A DNA stretch of 64,000 nt, taken from contig NZ_JAFEKF010000001.1 in the NCBI RefSeq assembly GCF_016888445.1, positions 930,001-994,000 on the forward strand, given 5' to 3'. Position 1 is the first letter of the stretch; each line of letters opens with the position of its first letter. The stretch comes from Marinomonas ostreistagni (lineage in GTDB: Bacteria; Pseudomonadota; Gammaproteobacteria; Pseudomonadales; Marinomonadaceae). The translations under genes and the position numbers were made by a program. The notes under the pieces were generated by a model. That model was not told the DNA's origin and searched no databases. It saw only the letters and a program-made list of their open reading frames with translations. This document shows positions 10,053 to 18,987 of this stretch, one piece after another.

Positions 10053-11792
10053 GTGTATCAACTTCGTGACTATCAACAAGAAGCCGTCGATGCCACGCTC
10101 ACGCACTTTCGCGGTAGCGATGACTCAGCCGTTATTGTTTTACCCACCGGCGCCGGCAAAAGCTTAGTAATCGCCGAAATCTGCCGCTTAGCACGCCATA
10201 AGGTGATTTGCTTAACCCACGTCAAGGAGCTGGTTCAGCAAAACCACCAAAAACTGACAGAGCTGGGTGTCGATGCTGGCATATACTCTGCGGGATTAAA
10301 GCGCAAAGACCTTGAGCACAAAGTGACGTTTGCCAGCATTCAGAGCTTGGCGCGTGGCCTGGAGGACAATCAAGCCCCGCTCTCCTTATTGATCATTGAT
10401 GAATGCCACCGCATCCCGAAAGCTGAGCAAGGTCAGTATCACGAGGCGATTGCGCATTTCAAAGCACTTAATCCTAAACTCAAAGTTCTCGGCCTGACTG
10501 CAACTCCCTACCGTCTTGATAGCGGCTGGATTTACAAGCAACATTACTGGGGCTTTTTCCGCGACGTAGACACTCCTTTTTTCCAAAAATGCATCTACGA
10601 ACTTCCTCTAAGACGCCTTGTGAAAGACGGCTATCTGACCGAACCTAAGGTATTTGATGCCGCCATCGCCCATTACGACTTTAGCGGACTAGAATCTCAT
10701 CAGGACGCCGATCAGCCCAGAGAGCAACAACTCAACGAACTGGTCAAGCAACATCCTCGCGTCACCCAAGCCATCTGCGAGCAAATCATCGAACGCTCAC
10801 TAGAGCGCAAAGGTGTGATGATATTTGCCAGTACCGTCGAGCATGCCATAGAGATTATGGGCTACCTGCCCCGAGCAGAAAGCCGCCTTGTCACCGCCAA
10901 CACAAGCAACCAAGAGCGCGATAAGATCATTTGTGATTTCAAAGCTCAGCAGGTGAAATATCTGGTCAACGTATCGGTGCTTACCACAGGCTTCGATGCC
11001 CCACATGTGGATGTTATTGCACTACTTAGACCCACTGAATCGGTCAGCTTGTTTCAGCAAATGGTGGGCCGAGGCTTGCGTCTGGCACCGGAAAAAAAAG
11101 ATTGCCTAGTACTCGATTACACCAACAGTGGTTACGATATTTTTCAGCCCGAAATAGGCAGCAGCAAACCTAACCCTCAAAGTCAGTTAGTGCAGGTTGA
11201 ATGCCCCCAATGCAGCTTTCAAAATATGTTCTGGGGCAAAAAAGCCAGTGACGGAACGCTACTGGAACATTACGGTAGACGTTGCCAAGGGCTGGTAGAA
11301 ACGCCCGACGGCGAATTCCAATGCGACTACCGCTTTGTATTCAAGCGTTGCCCGCACTGCAATGAAGAAAACGATATCGCAGCGCGGCATTGCCAACACT
11401 GTCATGAGCGCTTGATCGACCCTGATGACATCTTGAAAAAAGCACTCAACCTAAAAGGTCACAAAGTCCTGCGCTGCCAAGCCATTAGCCCCACAATCCA
11501 AGGCAACGTACTGACGATTCGCTATCATGATGAAGACGCTGAGGAGCTCAAGCAACGCTTTAATTTTGATTACAAAAAAGAGCTGACTCGCTTCAATGAA
11601 GAATTTGGCCGACGCATTGCCCAAGGCAGTCAGCCGCTAGAATTTGAACGCGCCACACAAGTACAACCATTTTTTGAGCACTTACCTTGCCCCGACTTTG
11701 TCATCGCCGAGCAAGTGAAGCAGCATTGGCGCGTGACCCAGCTACTGTTTGATTACCAAGGCCCTTATCGCAAGGCCAACGCGCTCAGATAA
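10053..11792 (+). CDS. radD: DNA repair helicase RadD
   Basis: A 579-residue SF2 helicase-like ATPase, close in sequence and length to E. coli RadD/YejH (586), which takes part in double-strand break repair. Visible motifs are the Q-like LRDYQQEAV (residues 4-12), Walker A PTGAGKS (about 31-37), DECH (about 112-115), LTATP (about 148-152), TTGFDAPHVD (about 313-322) and QMVGRGLRLAP (about 338-348). A cysteine-rich zinc region (CPQCSFQ, CNEENDIAARHCQHC) covers about 385-455. The start is GTG with the sequence MYQLRDYQQ. The stop is 4 bases from the stop of the convergent TetR gene. Confidence 0.95.
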   Translation: MYQLRDYQQEAVDATLTHFRGSDDSAVIVLPTGAGKSLVIAEICRLARHKVICLTHVKELVQQNHQKLTELGVDAGIYSAGLKRKDLEHKVTFASIQSLARGLEDNQAPLSLLIIDECHRIPKAEQGQYHEAIAHFKALNPKLKVLGLTATPYRLDSGWIYKQHYWGFFRDVDTPFFQKCIYELPLRRLVKDGYLTEPKVFDAAIAHYDFSGLESHQDADQPREQQLNELVKQHPRVTQAICEQIIERSLERKGVMIFASTVEHAIEIMGYLPRAESRLVTANTSNQERDKIICDFKAQQVKYLVNVSVLTTGFDAPHVDVIALLRPTESVSLFQQMVGRGLRLAPEKKDCLVLDYTNSGYDIFQPEIGSSKPNPQSQLVQVECPQCSFQNMFWGKKASDGTLLEHYGRRCQGLVETPDGEFQCDYRFVFKRCPHCNEENDIAARHCQHCHERLIDPDDILKKALNLKGHKVLRCQAISPTIQGNVLTIRYHDEDAEELKQRFNFDYKKELTRFNEEFGRRIAQGSQPLEFERATQVQPFFEHLPCPDFVIAEQVKQHWRVTQLLFDYQGPYRKANALR

Positions 11793-11796
11793 AGCC

Positions 11797-12393
11797 CTAA
11801 CGCGCTGCAAGAGCATTGTTAAACGACACGGTAAAAGGCAAATTCAACGTCTCTAGTCGTGCCAGTACCTGAGCGTCCGCAAAGCGGTTCTCAGGCAAAC
11901 ACTCCATAAATACCAACCAGTAATTGGCCAATATGTTCTCAGCAAAGATATTGGCAGTTTTCTGATCCACCCCTACTTCCATAAAGCGATTAACCACACC
12001 CTCTTTCATAGAGGCTGTCTGTTGATGGTGAAAACCGCCCTGTATAACGCTATCGAGCATTATCTGGCGGGTAAACTCGCCGTACTGGCCATAAAAAGGA
12101 AACAGGGTTTTGGCAACTTGCTGAATGTATTCGGTGGGGGAAGGTGTTGGAGAATGAAGACCGACGGTACTTTTAAGGGCGCCGTCCATTGCATCAAAAT
12201 AGATCTCTCTGACTAGCTCAAGCTTATCGGCAAAGTGGACAAAAAATGTGCCCACAGCTACACCCGCTAAGCGACTGATTTCACGTGTAGTGGTCGGCTC
12301 AATGCCGTGTTCGAAAAAGGCCCGTTGCGCCACCTGCTTAATTTTGGCACGCGTCGCAGTTTTTTGTTGAGCTCGACGGTTCACAATCATCAC
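11797..12393 (-). CDS. TetR/AcrR family transcriptional regulator
   Basis: A 198-residue repressor-type protein. The N-terminal helix-turn-helix is clear: TREISRLAGVAVGTFFVHFADK (about residues 37-58), preceded by the usual helix with AFFEHGIEPTT. The remaining part is the variable ligand-binding domain. The ligand and targets are not evident. It is read in the same direction as the DUF1499 gene 61 bases upstream, and may be co-transcribed with it. The start could be Met2 instead of Met1. Confidence 0.9.
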   Translation of the reverse strand: MMIVNRRAQQKTATRAKIKQVAQRAFFEHGIEPTTTREISRLAGVAVGTFFVHFADKLELVREIYFDAMDGALKSTVGLHSPTPSPTEYIQQVAKTLFPFYGQYGEFTRQIMLDSVIQGGFHHQQTASMKEGVVNRFMEVGVDQKTANIFAENILANYWLVFMECLPENRFADAQVLARLETLNLPFTVSFNNALAAR

Positions 12394-12454
12394 TCCCTAG
12401 ATAATGATCGCTTAGTCTAGCGAAAAGCCTCGCCTGATTAAATAGCGCTCAACC

Positions 12455-13222
12455 TTAACGACGCAAATTCATCGCTAAGGGCGAATTAGGCGCCGAGCGT
12501 CGCTCTAGGTCGCCCATAAAACTTTTAATCAATTCAGCGTTGTAACCATGATCAGATTTACCAGCCCGAGAGCATGCGCGCATATCAATACGCACCTCAT
12601 TGCGTTGCTGGCGCGTAATACGGATCACGACATCATTGCGCAAACCAAAAATGGGGGTACGAGCGGTCGCCTCAATGACGCCAGCGCTTGGATACTGCGC
12701 CACCAAGTCCCAACCACGCTCACGCACTAACGCCAACGTCTCAACGTAAGCTTGCTTAAAATTCTGCTCAAGCAGAAGTGGTTGCACATCAGGGTATGCC
12801 TCTTGCTGCAATTCAGCCCAAGCACGATTATACGTCAGAGGATGCTCGTCAGCGTTACGCAAAAAGCCGACATTGATAAAGACAGGAGGATTTTGTAGAT
12901 CTGTCGTGACATCATAAATATCGGGGAGTTTAGACTTTTGCAGGTACAGCATCGCCCACATAGCACTGTAAACAAACGACACAACACCGACCAATATAAA
13001 AAAACGTCGACTGTTGGCAGCACTGCTTTCGTTACGGCATACGATTAAAGCAACAACCGTTAACAGGGATAAAGCAAAGGCTGCGAAAACGGTTTTTCGC
13101 AATAAAGAAAAAGCGGCCGCTGGCTCTAACACCCCAACGCGTACACCCGCTATAGAAACAAACGCCGCACACCCTAGTAACATTAAAAGCACATACAGGA
13201 CCGGCGAGATGTAACGACTCAT
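12455..13222 (-). CDS. DUF1499 membrane protein
   Basis: A 255-residue protein with three or four membrane segments in the first half (about residues 8-28, 40-62, 72-94) and a soluble C-terminal DUF1499 domain (about 115-245) with the family pattern VIEATARTPIFGLRNDVVIRI followed by RIDMRACSRAGKSDHG. DUF1499 proteins are uncharacterised. The gene lies upstream of the TetR gene. An imperfect inverted repeat is found just before its start. Confidence 0.85.
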   Translation of the reverse strand: MSRYISPVLYVLLMLLGCAAFVSIAGVRVGVLEPAAAFSLLRKTVFAAFALSLLTVVALIVCRNESSAANSRRFFILVGVVSFVYSAMWAMLYLQKSKLPDIYDVTTDLQNPPVFINVGFLRNADEHPLTYNRAWAELQQEAYPDVQPLLLEQNFKQAYVETLALVRERGWDLVAQYPSAGVIEATARTPIFGLRNDVVIRITRQQRNEVRIDMRACSRAGKSDHGYNAELIKSFMGDLERRSAPNSPLAMNLRR

Positions 13223-13232
13223 AGACTACTCA

Positions 13233-13276
13233 TTTTTAAAACTCTACTGATGCCACCTTAGCTGGAGTTTTTAAAA
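13233..13276. promoter_or_regulatory. Imperfect inverted repeat upstream of the DUF1499 gene
   Basis: TTTTTAAAACTC (13233-13244) and GAGTTTTTAAAA (13265-13276) match over 11 of 12 positions as inverted arms 20 bases apart, directly upstream of the minus-strand start at 13222. It could be an operator or a chance A+T-rich repeat. Confidence 0.3.
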
Positions 13277-13423
13277 CAGCATAGAGCACGATGACAGCAT
13301 GACTCTTGATTCCACCAAATTTGCATATTTTTCGTAAATACACCTGATTTTCAATGGATTATTGCCGCACAAAGCGTCACACTGCCTCCTTTAAAAATGA
13401 CCCGTTCAGCTTAGCAAAAAGAC

Positions 13424-14131
13424 ATGACTAACCATCTTAAACACCCTCTGCACTGCGTGGATAACCTGCGCCAACAAGCCAAACAAAACAGCCAAAGAGC
13501 TTTTGTCGCGCGTGGCGCCAATGCCGAGCGCTGCCCGTCATGTCTTATGGCACAATTTGCCTGCTATTGTGATCAGCGCCAAGTACAATCGTGCGACATT
13601 GAAATTACTCTGCTGTACCACTATACCGAGATCCACAAGCCAACCAACAGCGGTCGATTAATTGCCGATCTATTTCCAGAGCAGACACAAGCTTACCTCT
13701 GGTCTCGGACCGAGCCTGACCCAGGCTTACTCAAGCGTATTGAGACATTTAAGGAGCGCAGCCTAGTACTGTATCCCGCTACCGAACGACGCCTTGAACA
13801 AGGACGCCACTTAGAGGCGCTACCAAATGCTAGCGCAGAAGACCCACTCCATATTATTGTGCTGGATGCTACATGGCGCTTAGCAAGCAAAATGCTCCAT
13901 CAAAGTCGCTGGCTAGACCCGCTGGCCACCTTTGCCATAAGCGATGATACGCAACGATCCTTTAAGGTTCGCCACGCCAAACATGACAATCAATTTGCCA
14001 CAGCCGAAGTCATGGCCATGCTGCTCGCCCAAGCGGGTCTTACATCACAGAGCCAAGTGCTGGCACAGTATTACCAGACATTTAATGAACACAGTCTAAT
14101 GAGCCGTAAGCGTCACCCTAACTCACGTTAA
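13424..14131 (+). CDS. tapT: tRNA-uridine aminocarboxypropyltransferase (DTW domain)
   Basis: A 235-residue DTW-domain protein, the family of E. coli TapT/YfiP that makes acp3U in the tRNA variable loop from S-adenosylmethionine. It shows the N-terminal zinc-type cysteines CPSC...FACYC (about residues 38-49), KPTNSGRLIADLF (about 73-85), a PATERRLE stretch and the name-giving motif as LDATWRLASKM (about 147-157), followed by FKVRHAKHDNQFATAE. Length is usual. It stands alone between divergent and downstream small genes. Confidence 0.9.
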   Translation: MTNHLKHPLHCVDNLRQQAKQNSQRAFVARGANAERCPSCLMAQFACYCDQRQVQSCDIEITLLYHYTEIHKPTNSGRLIADLFPEQTQAYLWSRTEPDPGLLKRIETFKERSLVLYPATERRLEQGRHLEALPNASAEDPLHIIVLDATWRLASKMLHQSRWLDPLATFAISDDTQRSFKVRHAKHDNQFATAEVMAMLLAQAGLTSQSQVLAQYYQTFNEHSLMSRKRHPNSR

Positions 14132-14238
14132 CACAACTAAACGCAACATAACTTTTACAGCAAAAGCAGTATAAACACCTACACTTAAGGCTTGCATTAC
14201 TACTTTATCAAGGCGACTCACACTCTCTGGAGGCGACT

Positions 14239-14514
14239 ATGGCAAGCCTACTGTTATACTTTTATTGGCACAGCAGCCTGCAACGAATCCTGCCTGATTG
14301 GCAGCAAAAAGAGTTTGTCTTTTTAGACCGCCTAGAATCCCACGCTCATTACCGTCGTATCAGCAAGCGCTACCGAGCTAAGAAACGTCTTGTGCGCAGC
14401 CTCTGGACTGCCACAGGCGGCATATTAGTACTATTCCCAACACCGCCTATTTGGGGTGGCGCGGTGCTGTTTAGCACCTGCCTGTCTTTTGCCATTTTAG
14501 ATGAAAGCAAATAA
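14239..14514 (+). CDS. Small membrane protein of unknown function
   Basis: A 91-residue protein with a good ribosome site (GGAGG, 7 bases before ATG). It has an N-terminal hydrophobic stretch, a strongly basic middle (RISKRYRAKKRLVRS, about residues 39-53), and a hydrophobic C-terminal half (about 55-85) that probably spans the membrane once or twice as a hairpin around FPTPPIWGG. I do not recognise a family. Its stop is 4 bases from the stop of the convergent gene. Confidence 0.65.
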   Translation: MASLLLYFYWHSSLQRILPDWQQKEFVFLDRLESHAHYRRISKRYRAKKRLVRSLWTATGGILVLFPTPPIWGGAVLFSTCLSFAILDESK

Positions 14515-14518
14515 CCAA

Positions 14519-15001
14519 TTAAGCCGGACGCTGAAGCAACGACACCAGCCCATTTTCACAGAACTGCAGTGCCTGCTTTTTCTTACGTCCGATCAAAATG
14601 GCATCACTATCGAGAAATAAAAAGGCTTTCCAAGCACGCTGGAAGACACCCCACGTGGTCTCTAAAACCAAATCTGAATGACAGCAAAAATAGACTTTCG
14701 TATCCACTCCCCAAGAGCCGACATACTCCAACACAGCCTCAGGCAAAGCCGCTGCATCCGATTCCCAAGTAGACTCCCACTCAGCAGTATCTTGAATATG
14801 CGTATTCACCCATACCTCACGGCTGAATTGATCTGGAAACAGAAAATCTGCTGAGACATAGTCTCGCCAAATGTTGGCACCACCCACTTCACTCAACAGC
14901 AAAATCGCAGCGCGATCGTCCTCACTTACAAATGGCTCTTCGCGACGAAAGACCCACTCTTTTCCTACCTGAGCCAGTGAACGATATTGAGACATAGACA
15001 C
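14519..15001 (-). CDS. DUF2947-like protein
   Basis: A 160-residue soluble, acidic, tryptophan-rich protein. The spread of Trp and the C-terminal stretch ETTWGVFQRAWKAFLFLDSDAILIGRKKK look like the uncharacterised DUF2947 family of Vibrio and relatives, recalled from memory. No catalytic motif is visible. It is divergent from the small gene at 15122. Confidence 0.65.
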   Translation of the reverse strand: MSMSQYRSLAQVGKEWVFRREEPFVSEDDRAAILLLSEVGGANIWRDYVSADFLFPDQFSREVWVNTHIQDTAEWESTWESDAAALPEAVLEYVGSWGVDTKVYFCCHSDLVLETTWGVFQRAWKAFLFLDSDAILIGRKKKQALQFCENGLVSLLQRPA

Positions 15002-15121
15002 CCTAATTGTTGAAAAAAACTAACCTATTTGATGAAAAAGCATCGTTTGCTTAAAACGACACAACGCGATAATCTAAAAATGTTGTAATAAAACTACATT
15101 TTAAACCCTAAGGAGCACACT

Positions 15122-15382
15122 ATGTATACATCAGAAGACGTCAACGTTAGCGCACTTTACAACTTGCACTACACCGGCTCACCTAAGAAAACACTGGACT
15201 CACAAGAGCAATACGAAGCGACATTAGCAAAATGGGGCTATGCAACCAAACCAAGCGCATCTCGTAAAAAACTTACAAATGTTGCCAAAAAAATCGTCAA
15301 AACGATCAAGGCGAGCTTCAGTCTAGTCAATGCATCAGCACTGCTTGCCAAACGACACAGCGTGAGTTCACACATCGTTTAA
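15122..15382 (+). CDS. Small basic protein of unknown function
   Basis: An 86-residue protein with a strong ribosome site (AAGGAG, 7 bases before ATG) and a plausible promoter upstream (TTTGCT at 15046-15051, 16 bases, GATAAT at 15068-15073). The second half is lysine-rich and could form an amphipathic helix (KKLTNVAKKIVKTIKASF, about residues 50-67). There is no signal peptide. The N-terminal half is acidic/tyrosine-rich. No family is recognised. The strong expression signals argue that the gene is real. Confidence 0.6.
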   Translation: MYTSEDVNVSALYNLHYTGSPKKTLDSQEQYEATLAKWGYATKPSASRKKLTNVAKKIVKTIKASFSLVNASALLAKRHSVSSHIV

Positions 15383-15393
15383 CTTATGTGTGA
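15368..15393 (+). terminator. Possible hairpin at the end of the small basic gene
   Basis: TCACACAT and ATGTGTGA are perfect 8-base arms with a 10-base spacer, overlapping the stop codon, followed by a moderately T-rich stretch. It may act as a weak terminator or protect the 3' end. Confidence 0.35.
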
Positions 15394-15510
15394 CCGTTAT
15401 TTACTATTTTGCACAAGAATATTGCACTAGGGGAGAAAAAAAATAACACCCCTCCCTTTCTTTCACTAAGGCCGCTAAACTGACTCCTCCACTTACTTGC
15501 TGGAGAGATC

Positions 15511-16158
15511 ATGACCTATTCCTACGAAGCGATACTATTTGACTGTGATGGCGTCATCGTCGACACCGAATCGCTATCGTCACAAATTCTTAAGCAGCAA
15601 CTACGCGAAATTGGGCTTGATTTGGACGATCACACCATGCACACCCAATTTGCAGGCTTCACCACCGCCGAAAACATGCAGTTGGTCGAGCAAATGCTGG
15701 GGCGCTCAGTCCCCAACGGCTTTTTGGAGCAATACCGCCAAGCTTTCCACAGCAGCATATTAAGCCATCTTGAACCCATTCAAGGCGTGCGCCAACTGTT
15801 GAGCAAAATCGACAAGCCCATCGCCATGGCAACCAATGCAAATCGCCATGAAATGAACCTAAAGCTTGAGCTGATCGGGCTAACCGAAACCTTCAGCACG
15901 CGCTTTGCTGTTGACGATGTCGAACACGGCAAACCAGCACCGGACCTCTATCTAAAAGCCGCCGCCGCACTTAATGTGGCACCAGAACACTGCATTGTCA
16001 TCGAAGATTCTGTCGCTGGCATTCGTGCGGGTGTCGCGGCAGGCGCCACAGTACTGGCCTACAGCGATGTGATCAGTCGCGACGCTCAGCTAGCGGCAGG
16101 CGCCAGTGCGACCTTTAACTCCATGAAAGAACTCGAGGCGTTATTAGCCCTCAAGTGA
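15511..16158 (+). CDS. HAD family phosphatase (beta-phosphoglucomutase-like subgroup)
   Basis: A 215-residue cytoplasmic HAD hydrolase. Motif I is FDCDGVIVDTE (residues 9-19), giving the catalytic Asp pair; motif II is the AMATNAN segment (about 107-113); motif III/IV is GKPAPDLYLKAA with IEDSVAGIRAGVAAGA (about 145-180). The helical cap after motif I fits the PGM-like/YieH subgroup, which removes phosphate from sugar phosphates or related compounds. The substrate is not evident. A GGAGAG ribosome site precedes the start. Its last 15 bases overlap the end of convergent yejK. Confidence 0.88.
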   Translation: MTYSYEAILFDCDGVIVDTESLSSQILKQQLREIGLDLDDHTMHTQFAGFTTAENMQLVEQMLGRSVPNGFLEQYRQAFHSSILSHLEPIQGVRQLLSKIDKPIAMATNANRHEMNLKLELIGLTETFSTRFAVDDVEHGKPAPDLYLKAAAALNVAPEHCIVIEDSVAGIRAGVAAGATVLAYSDVISRDAQLAAGASATFNSMKELEALLALK

Positions 16159-17172
16159 CATAAGCTGCTTAAGTAAGCTGCGTGGCAACTCTTTAATTTT
16201 GAGCTCACCGGTGTCGGCATTAAATTCAATGCTGTCACCTAGTAGCTCTGTATCAAAACTTAGCGTCAAGGAGCGGTTTGAACCCGACGCACGAGTGAGC
16301 TTTTTAAGTGCTGCTTTTTCCACAAAGATCTCTTTTTCGACCTGAAAGGCATCTGACTCCGCAATTTCAATAAACTGCGATGCTTGCTCAGGGGAAAAGC
16401 GAGATTCAATCTGGCGTGCGATATCTGATAGCTCTAACGGCTCACGCTCTTCCGCTTTTTCAAGACATTGCTCTGCAACAGCCTTTTTAAACTCGTTTGC
16501 TGTTTTAGCTGGCATAGACTGTGACTGACAAAACGCCGAAGCCGCTTCTACCAACTTACGCGTCTCTTTAGCTGCCACCTTCGGCTCATCACAACCAATA
16601 AATTGAGTGAAATATTCACTCTCCCACTTAGGCGCTTTACCAAAGCGAAAAGCGATATAGCGTGTATCGTCACGATCATGATACGCCGACAAATTCACGC
16701 GCATTGCCATATGTAATTTATCCGTTTCCAGCTGGTTCACCTGAGCAAAACTTAAGTCTTCACCCAAGGTGATGCCGGCTTTACGCTTAAGCAATACGAT
16801 AAATAAGAAGTGCGCGCCGCCAAGCTCATAATGGTTAAACCACAGCAAACCACCTTCGGCATCGGTCACAGGCTCAAGAAAACGCACATATTCCGCAGCA
16901 CAAGCCTTAGTAAAAGCGGCAAAATCATCGAACCCTTCGCCGTTGAAGTGCTGATGCAATAACGCTGGTAATTTGCTGCCTTCAGCGCTGCCCTCTGGGT
17001 TAGAAAACTGACCCGTATTCATACCCGAACGGTTAAACAGATTGGTAACCTTTGCTGCTAGCTGCTCCGCCTCTACGTCGATGGGGTTCTCGTCGGGGCG
17101 CGCAATCAATAGCGCCTTGGACTCACCTTCTGCTTTTTGAACTTCATGAACAATTAAATTGACAATAGACAC
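16144..17172 (-). CDS. yejK: Nucleoid-associated protein YejK/NdpA
   Basis: A nucleoid-associated protein of the YejK/NdpA family, about 342 residues, close to E. coli (335). It has the long NdpA domain with FGKAPKWESEYFTQFIGCDEP (about residues 175-195). The open frame extends to a GTG at 17211, but I choose the GTG at 17172 (SIVNLIVHEV) because an AAGAGG ribosome site lies 6 bases before it. The 3' ends of yejK and the HAD gene overlap by 15 bases. Confidence 0.9.
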   Translation of the reverse strand: MSIVNLIVHEVQKAEGESKALLIARPDENPIDVEAEQLAAKVTNLFNRSGMNTGQFSNPEGSAEGSKLPALLHQHFNGEGFDDFAAFTKACAAEYVRFLEPVTDAEGGLLWFNHYELGGAHFLFIVLLKRKAGITLGEDLSFAQVNQLETDKLHMAMRVNLSAYHDRDDTRYIAFRFGKAPKWESEYFTQFIGCDEPKVAAKETRKLVEAASAFCQSQSMPAKTANEFKKAVAEQCLEKAEEREPLELSDIARQIESRFSPEQASQFIEIAESDAFQVEKEIFVEKAALKKLTRASGSNRSLTLSFDTELLGDSIEFNADTGELKIKELPRSLLKQLMSLEG

Positions 17173-17249
17173 TAGCGACCTCTTGCTATTAGTATGAATG
17201 GTTTGTGGCACTTAATAACCGTCACGACGACCGATACGATTGAAACGTT

Positions 17250-17573
17250 ATGACAAAACCAACGAAAACAAAGGCACAAACTCGAAAGGAAATCGAATCT
17301 CAGATCGAGAGCTTCATTCGCCAACAAGGCGAAATTGAACAAGTCGAAATGGGCGCTTCCGGTTTGCAAGATGGCAAGTATAACACGAGCCACATGGGGT
17401 TTATCGAGCCCAAAAAAGATCGAACGCCATTAAATCATATCGTCGCCGCCATTCAGCAACGCAAAGCAGATAAAAAACAACCCGCTCCAAAAATCAAGCG
17501 CAATAGCGGCCCCAAAAAGAAAGTGATCTACGACGACTTTGGCGAGCCAATTCGCTACGTCTGGGAAGATTGA
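17250..17573 (+). CDS. Small charged protein, possibly SutA-like
   Basis: A 107-residue, very hydrophilic and lysine-rich protein without membrane segments or cysteines. The N-terminal KEIESQIESFIRQQGEIEQVE looks weakly like the conserved part of SutA, a small RNA-polymerase-binding regulator of Pseudomonas; the rest, with a basic middle (KIKRNSGPKKKV) and an acidic end, is not familiar to me. Divergent from yejK. The SutA link is a resemblance by eye only. Confidence 0.6.
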   Translation: MTKPTKTKAQTRKEIESQIESFIRQQGEIEQVEMGASGLQDGKYNTSHMGFIEPKKDRTPLNHIVAAIQQRKADKKQPAPKIKRNSGPKKKVIYDDFGEPIRYVWED

Positions 17574-17661
17574 GGAAAGTCTCTGTAACCTCATCCAGTG
17601 TTTTGCCCCTACCCGTAAGTTCCAATAATATAAGCAGAATTTACCAAGGGGAGACATCCAA

Positions 17662-18084
17662 ATGAGCATTCGCTATCTACATGCCATGATTCGCACCGCC
17701 GATCCTGAAGCAAGTCATGAGTTTTACACCAAAGGCCTTAATCTTATTCAAACTCGCCGTTATGACAGTGAAAAGGGCCAGTTTTCACTGATGTACTACG
17801 CCGCAGAACAAGGCGCACCAGAAGTTGAATTAACCCACAACTGGGATGATAGAAGCTACACTGGCGGCGACCAATTCGGCCACCTTGCCTTTGCTGTGTC
17901 CGATATCTATGCGGTGTGTGAAAACCTACAAAATATGGGTGTTACCATCCTGCGTCCACCGCGTGATGGCCACATGGCATTTGTTAAAGATCCTAACGGC
18001 ATCTCAATCGAAATACTGCAACAAGACGGCTCTCTAGAGCCAAAAGAACCATGGGCTTCAATGGAAAACACAGGCAGCTGGTAA
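17662..18084 (+). CDS. gloA: Lactoylglutathione lyase (glyoxalase I), short type
   Basis: A 140-residue glyoxalase I that isomerises the methylglyoxal-glutathione adduct to S-lactoylglutathione. The two VOC modules supply likely metal ligands: His in YLHAMIRT (residue 8), Glu in VELTHNWD (about 57), His in FGHLAFAV (about 75) and Glu in ISIEILQ (about 119). The His/Glu/His/Glu set and short length match the E. coli-type, nickel-preferring enzymes. GGGGAG precedes the start. A second, longer glyoxalase I is at 55447-55971. Confidence 0.92.
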   Translation: MSIRYLHAMIRTADPEASHEFYTKGLNLIQTRRYDSEKGQFSLMYYAAEQGAPEVELTHNWDDRSYTGGDQFGHLAFAVSDIYAVCENLQNMGVTILRPPRDGHMAFVKDPNGISIEILQQDGSLEPKEPWASMENTGSW

Positions 18085-18204
18085 CGTTTACATTTGTTTA
18101 CAAAAAGGTTTGTAGCGTACGCTTGCGCTACAATTCCTGCCTAGAGGCACGGACGCTTCCGCTCTATAGTTTATTTAACAGTTAACTATTCGAAGGAATT
18201 CACC

Positions 18205-18810
18205 ATGCCACTTTTCCCTCTTAAAGCTTCCGCATTTGCTCTTGCAGCCATGGTTGCGAGCAGCACCTTGTATGCTGATGAACTTTATCAAAACAAAGAC
18301 AGTATTCAGGATAAAATCGGCGACCAAGACCAAGACGGCGTCGTAAACGTCCGTGATTTTTGCCCCAACACAACGCTGGGTGCAGCTGTTGACAATGACG
18401 GCTGCTCACGACAAGACAACGTATTGATGTCAGCTAAATTGGAAATCTACTTTGACGTCAATCAAACCGATGTAAAACCGATTTATTATTCGGAAGTAAA
18501 GAAAATCGCTGATTTTCTAAAACAAAACCCTGGCTCTAACGCGGTCATCGAAGGCCACACTGACAACCAAGGCAAAAGCACTTACAACCTAAACCTATCC
18601 CAAGGTCGTGCCGATGCAGTGGCATTAGTATTGACTCAGCAATTTGGCATCGATCCTAGCCGCATTGAAAGCGTTGGTTATGGCGAAGCCCAGCCGATTG
18701 CACCGAATGAAACTGCTAATGGCCGCGAACAAAACCGTCGCGTAGTGGCGGATATCTTTGCGCAAACTGTTGAAGAGCAACAACGCTGGGATATTTACTC
18801 AGCCGAGTGA
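18205..18810 (+). CDS. OmpA family outer membrane/peptidoglycan-binding protein
   Basis: A 201-residue secreted protein. Residues 1-24 are a signal peptide (cleavage near LYADEL). Residues 30-70 hold a calcium-binding thrombospondin type 3-like stretch (DQDQDGVVNVRDFCPNT with VDNDGC). Residues 75-190 are an OmpA C-terminal domain that binds peptidoglycan, with EGHTDNQGKSTYNLNLSQ and NGREQNRRVVADI. There is no beta-barrel, so it is a small periplasmic or outer-membrane-associated protein like those near motility or cell-wall genes. A strong terminator follows. Confidence 0.9.
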   Translation: MPLFPLKASAFALAAMVASSTLYADELYQNKDSIQDKIGDQDQDGVVNVRDFCPNTTLGAAVDNDGCSRQDNVLMSAKLEIYFDVNQTDVKPIYYSEVKKIADFLKQNPGSNAVIEGHTDNQGKSTYNLNLSQGRADAVALVLTQQFGIDPSRIESVGYGEAQPIAPNETANGREQNRRVVADIFAQTVEEQQRWDIYSAE

Positions 18811-18840
18811 GACCTGCCAACCTCCTCGCCTATCGCCATC

Positions 18841-18880
18841 GCCAAAAAAAGACCCAGCTTAGGCTGGGTCTTTTTTTGGC
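18841..18880. terminator. Intrinsic terminator after the OmpA-like gene
   Basis: GCCAAAAAAAGACCCAGC, loop TTAG, GCTGGGTCTTTTTTTGGC is a perfect 18-base stem flanked by A and T runs, about 30 bases past the stop. Confidence 0.93.
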
Positions 18881-18987
18881 AAACTGATTGAAAAACACTC
18901 AAACGAAATGACAGCAGTTTCAAACGAAACACTTGTCATCAAAACGTCAAATAATCCCCGTATGGTGTGGGCTCACAATCGATTCTT

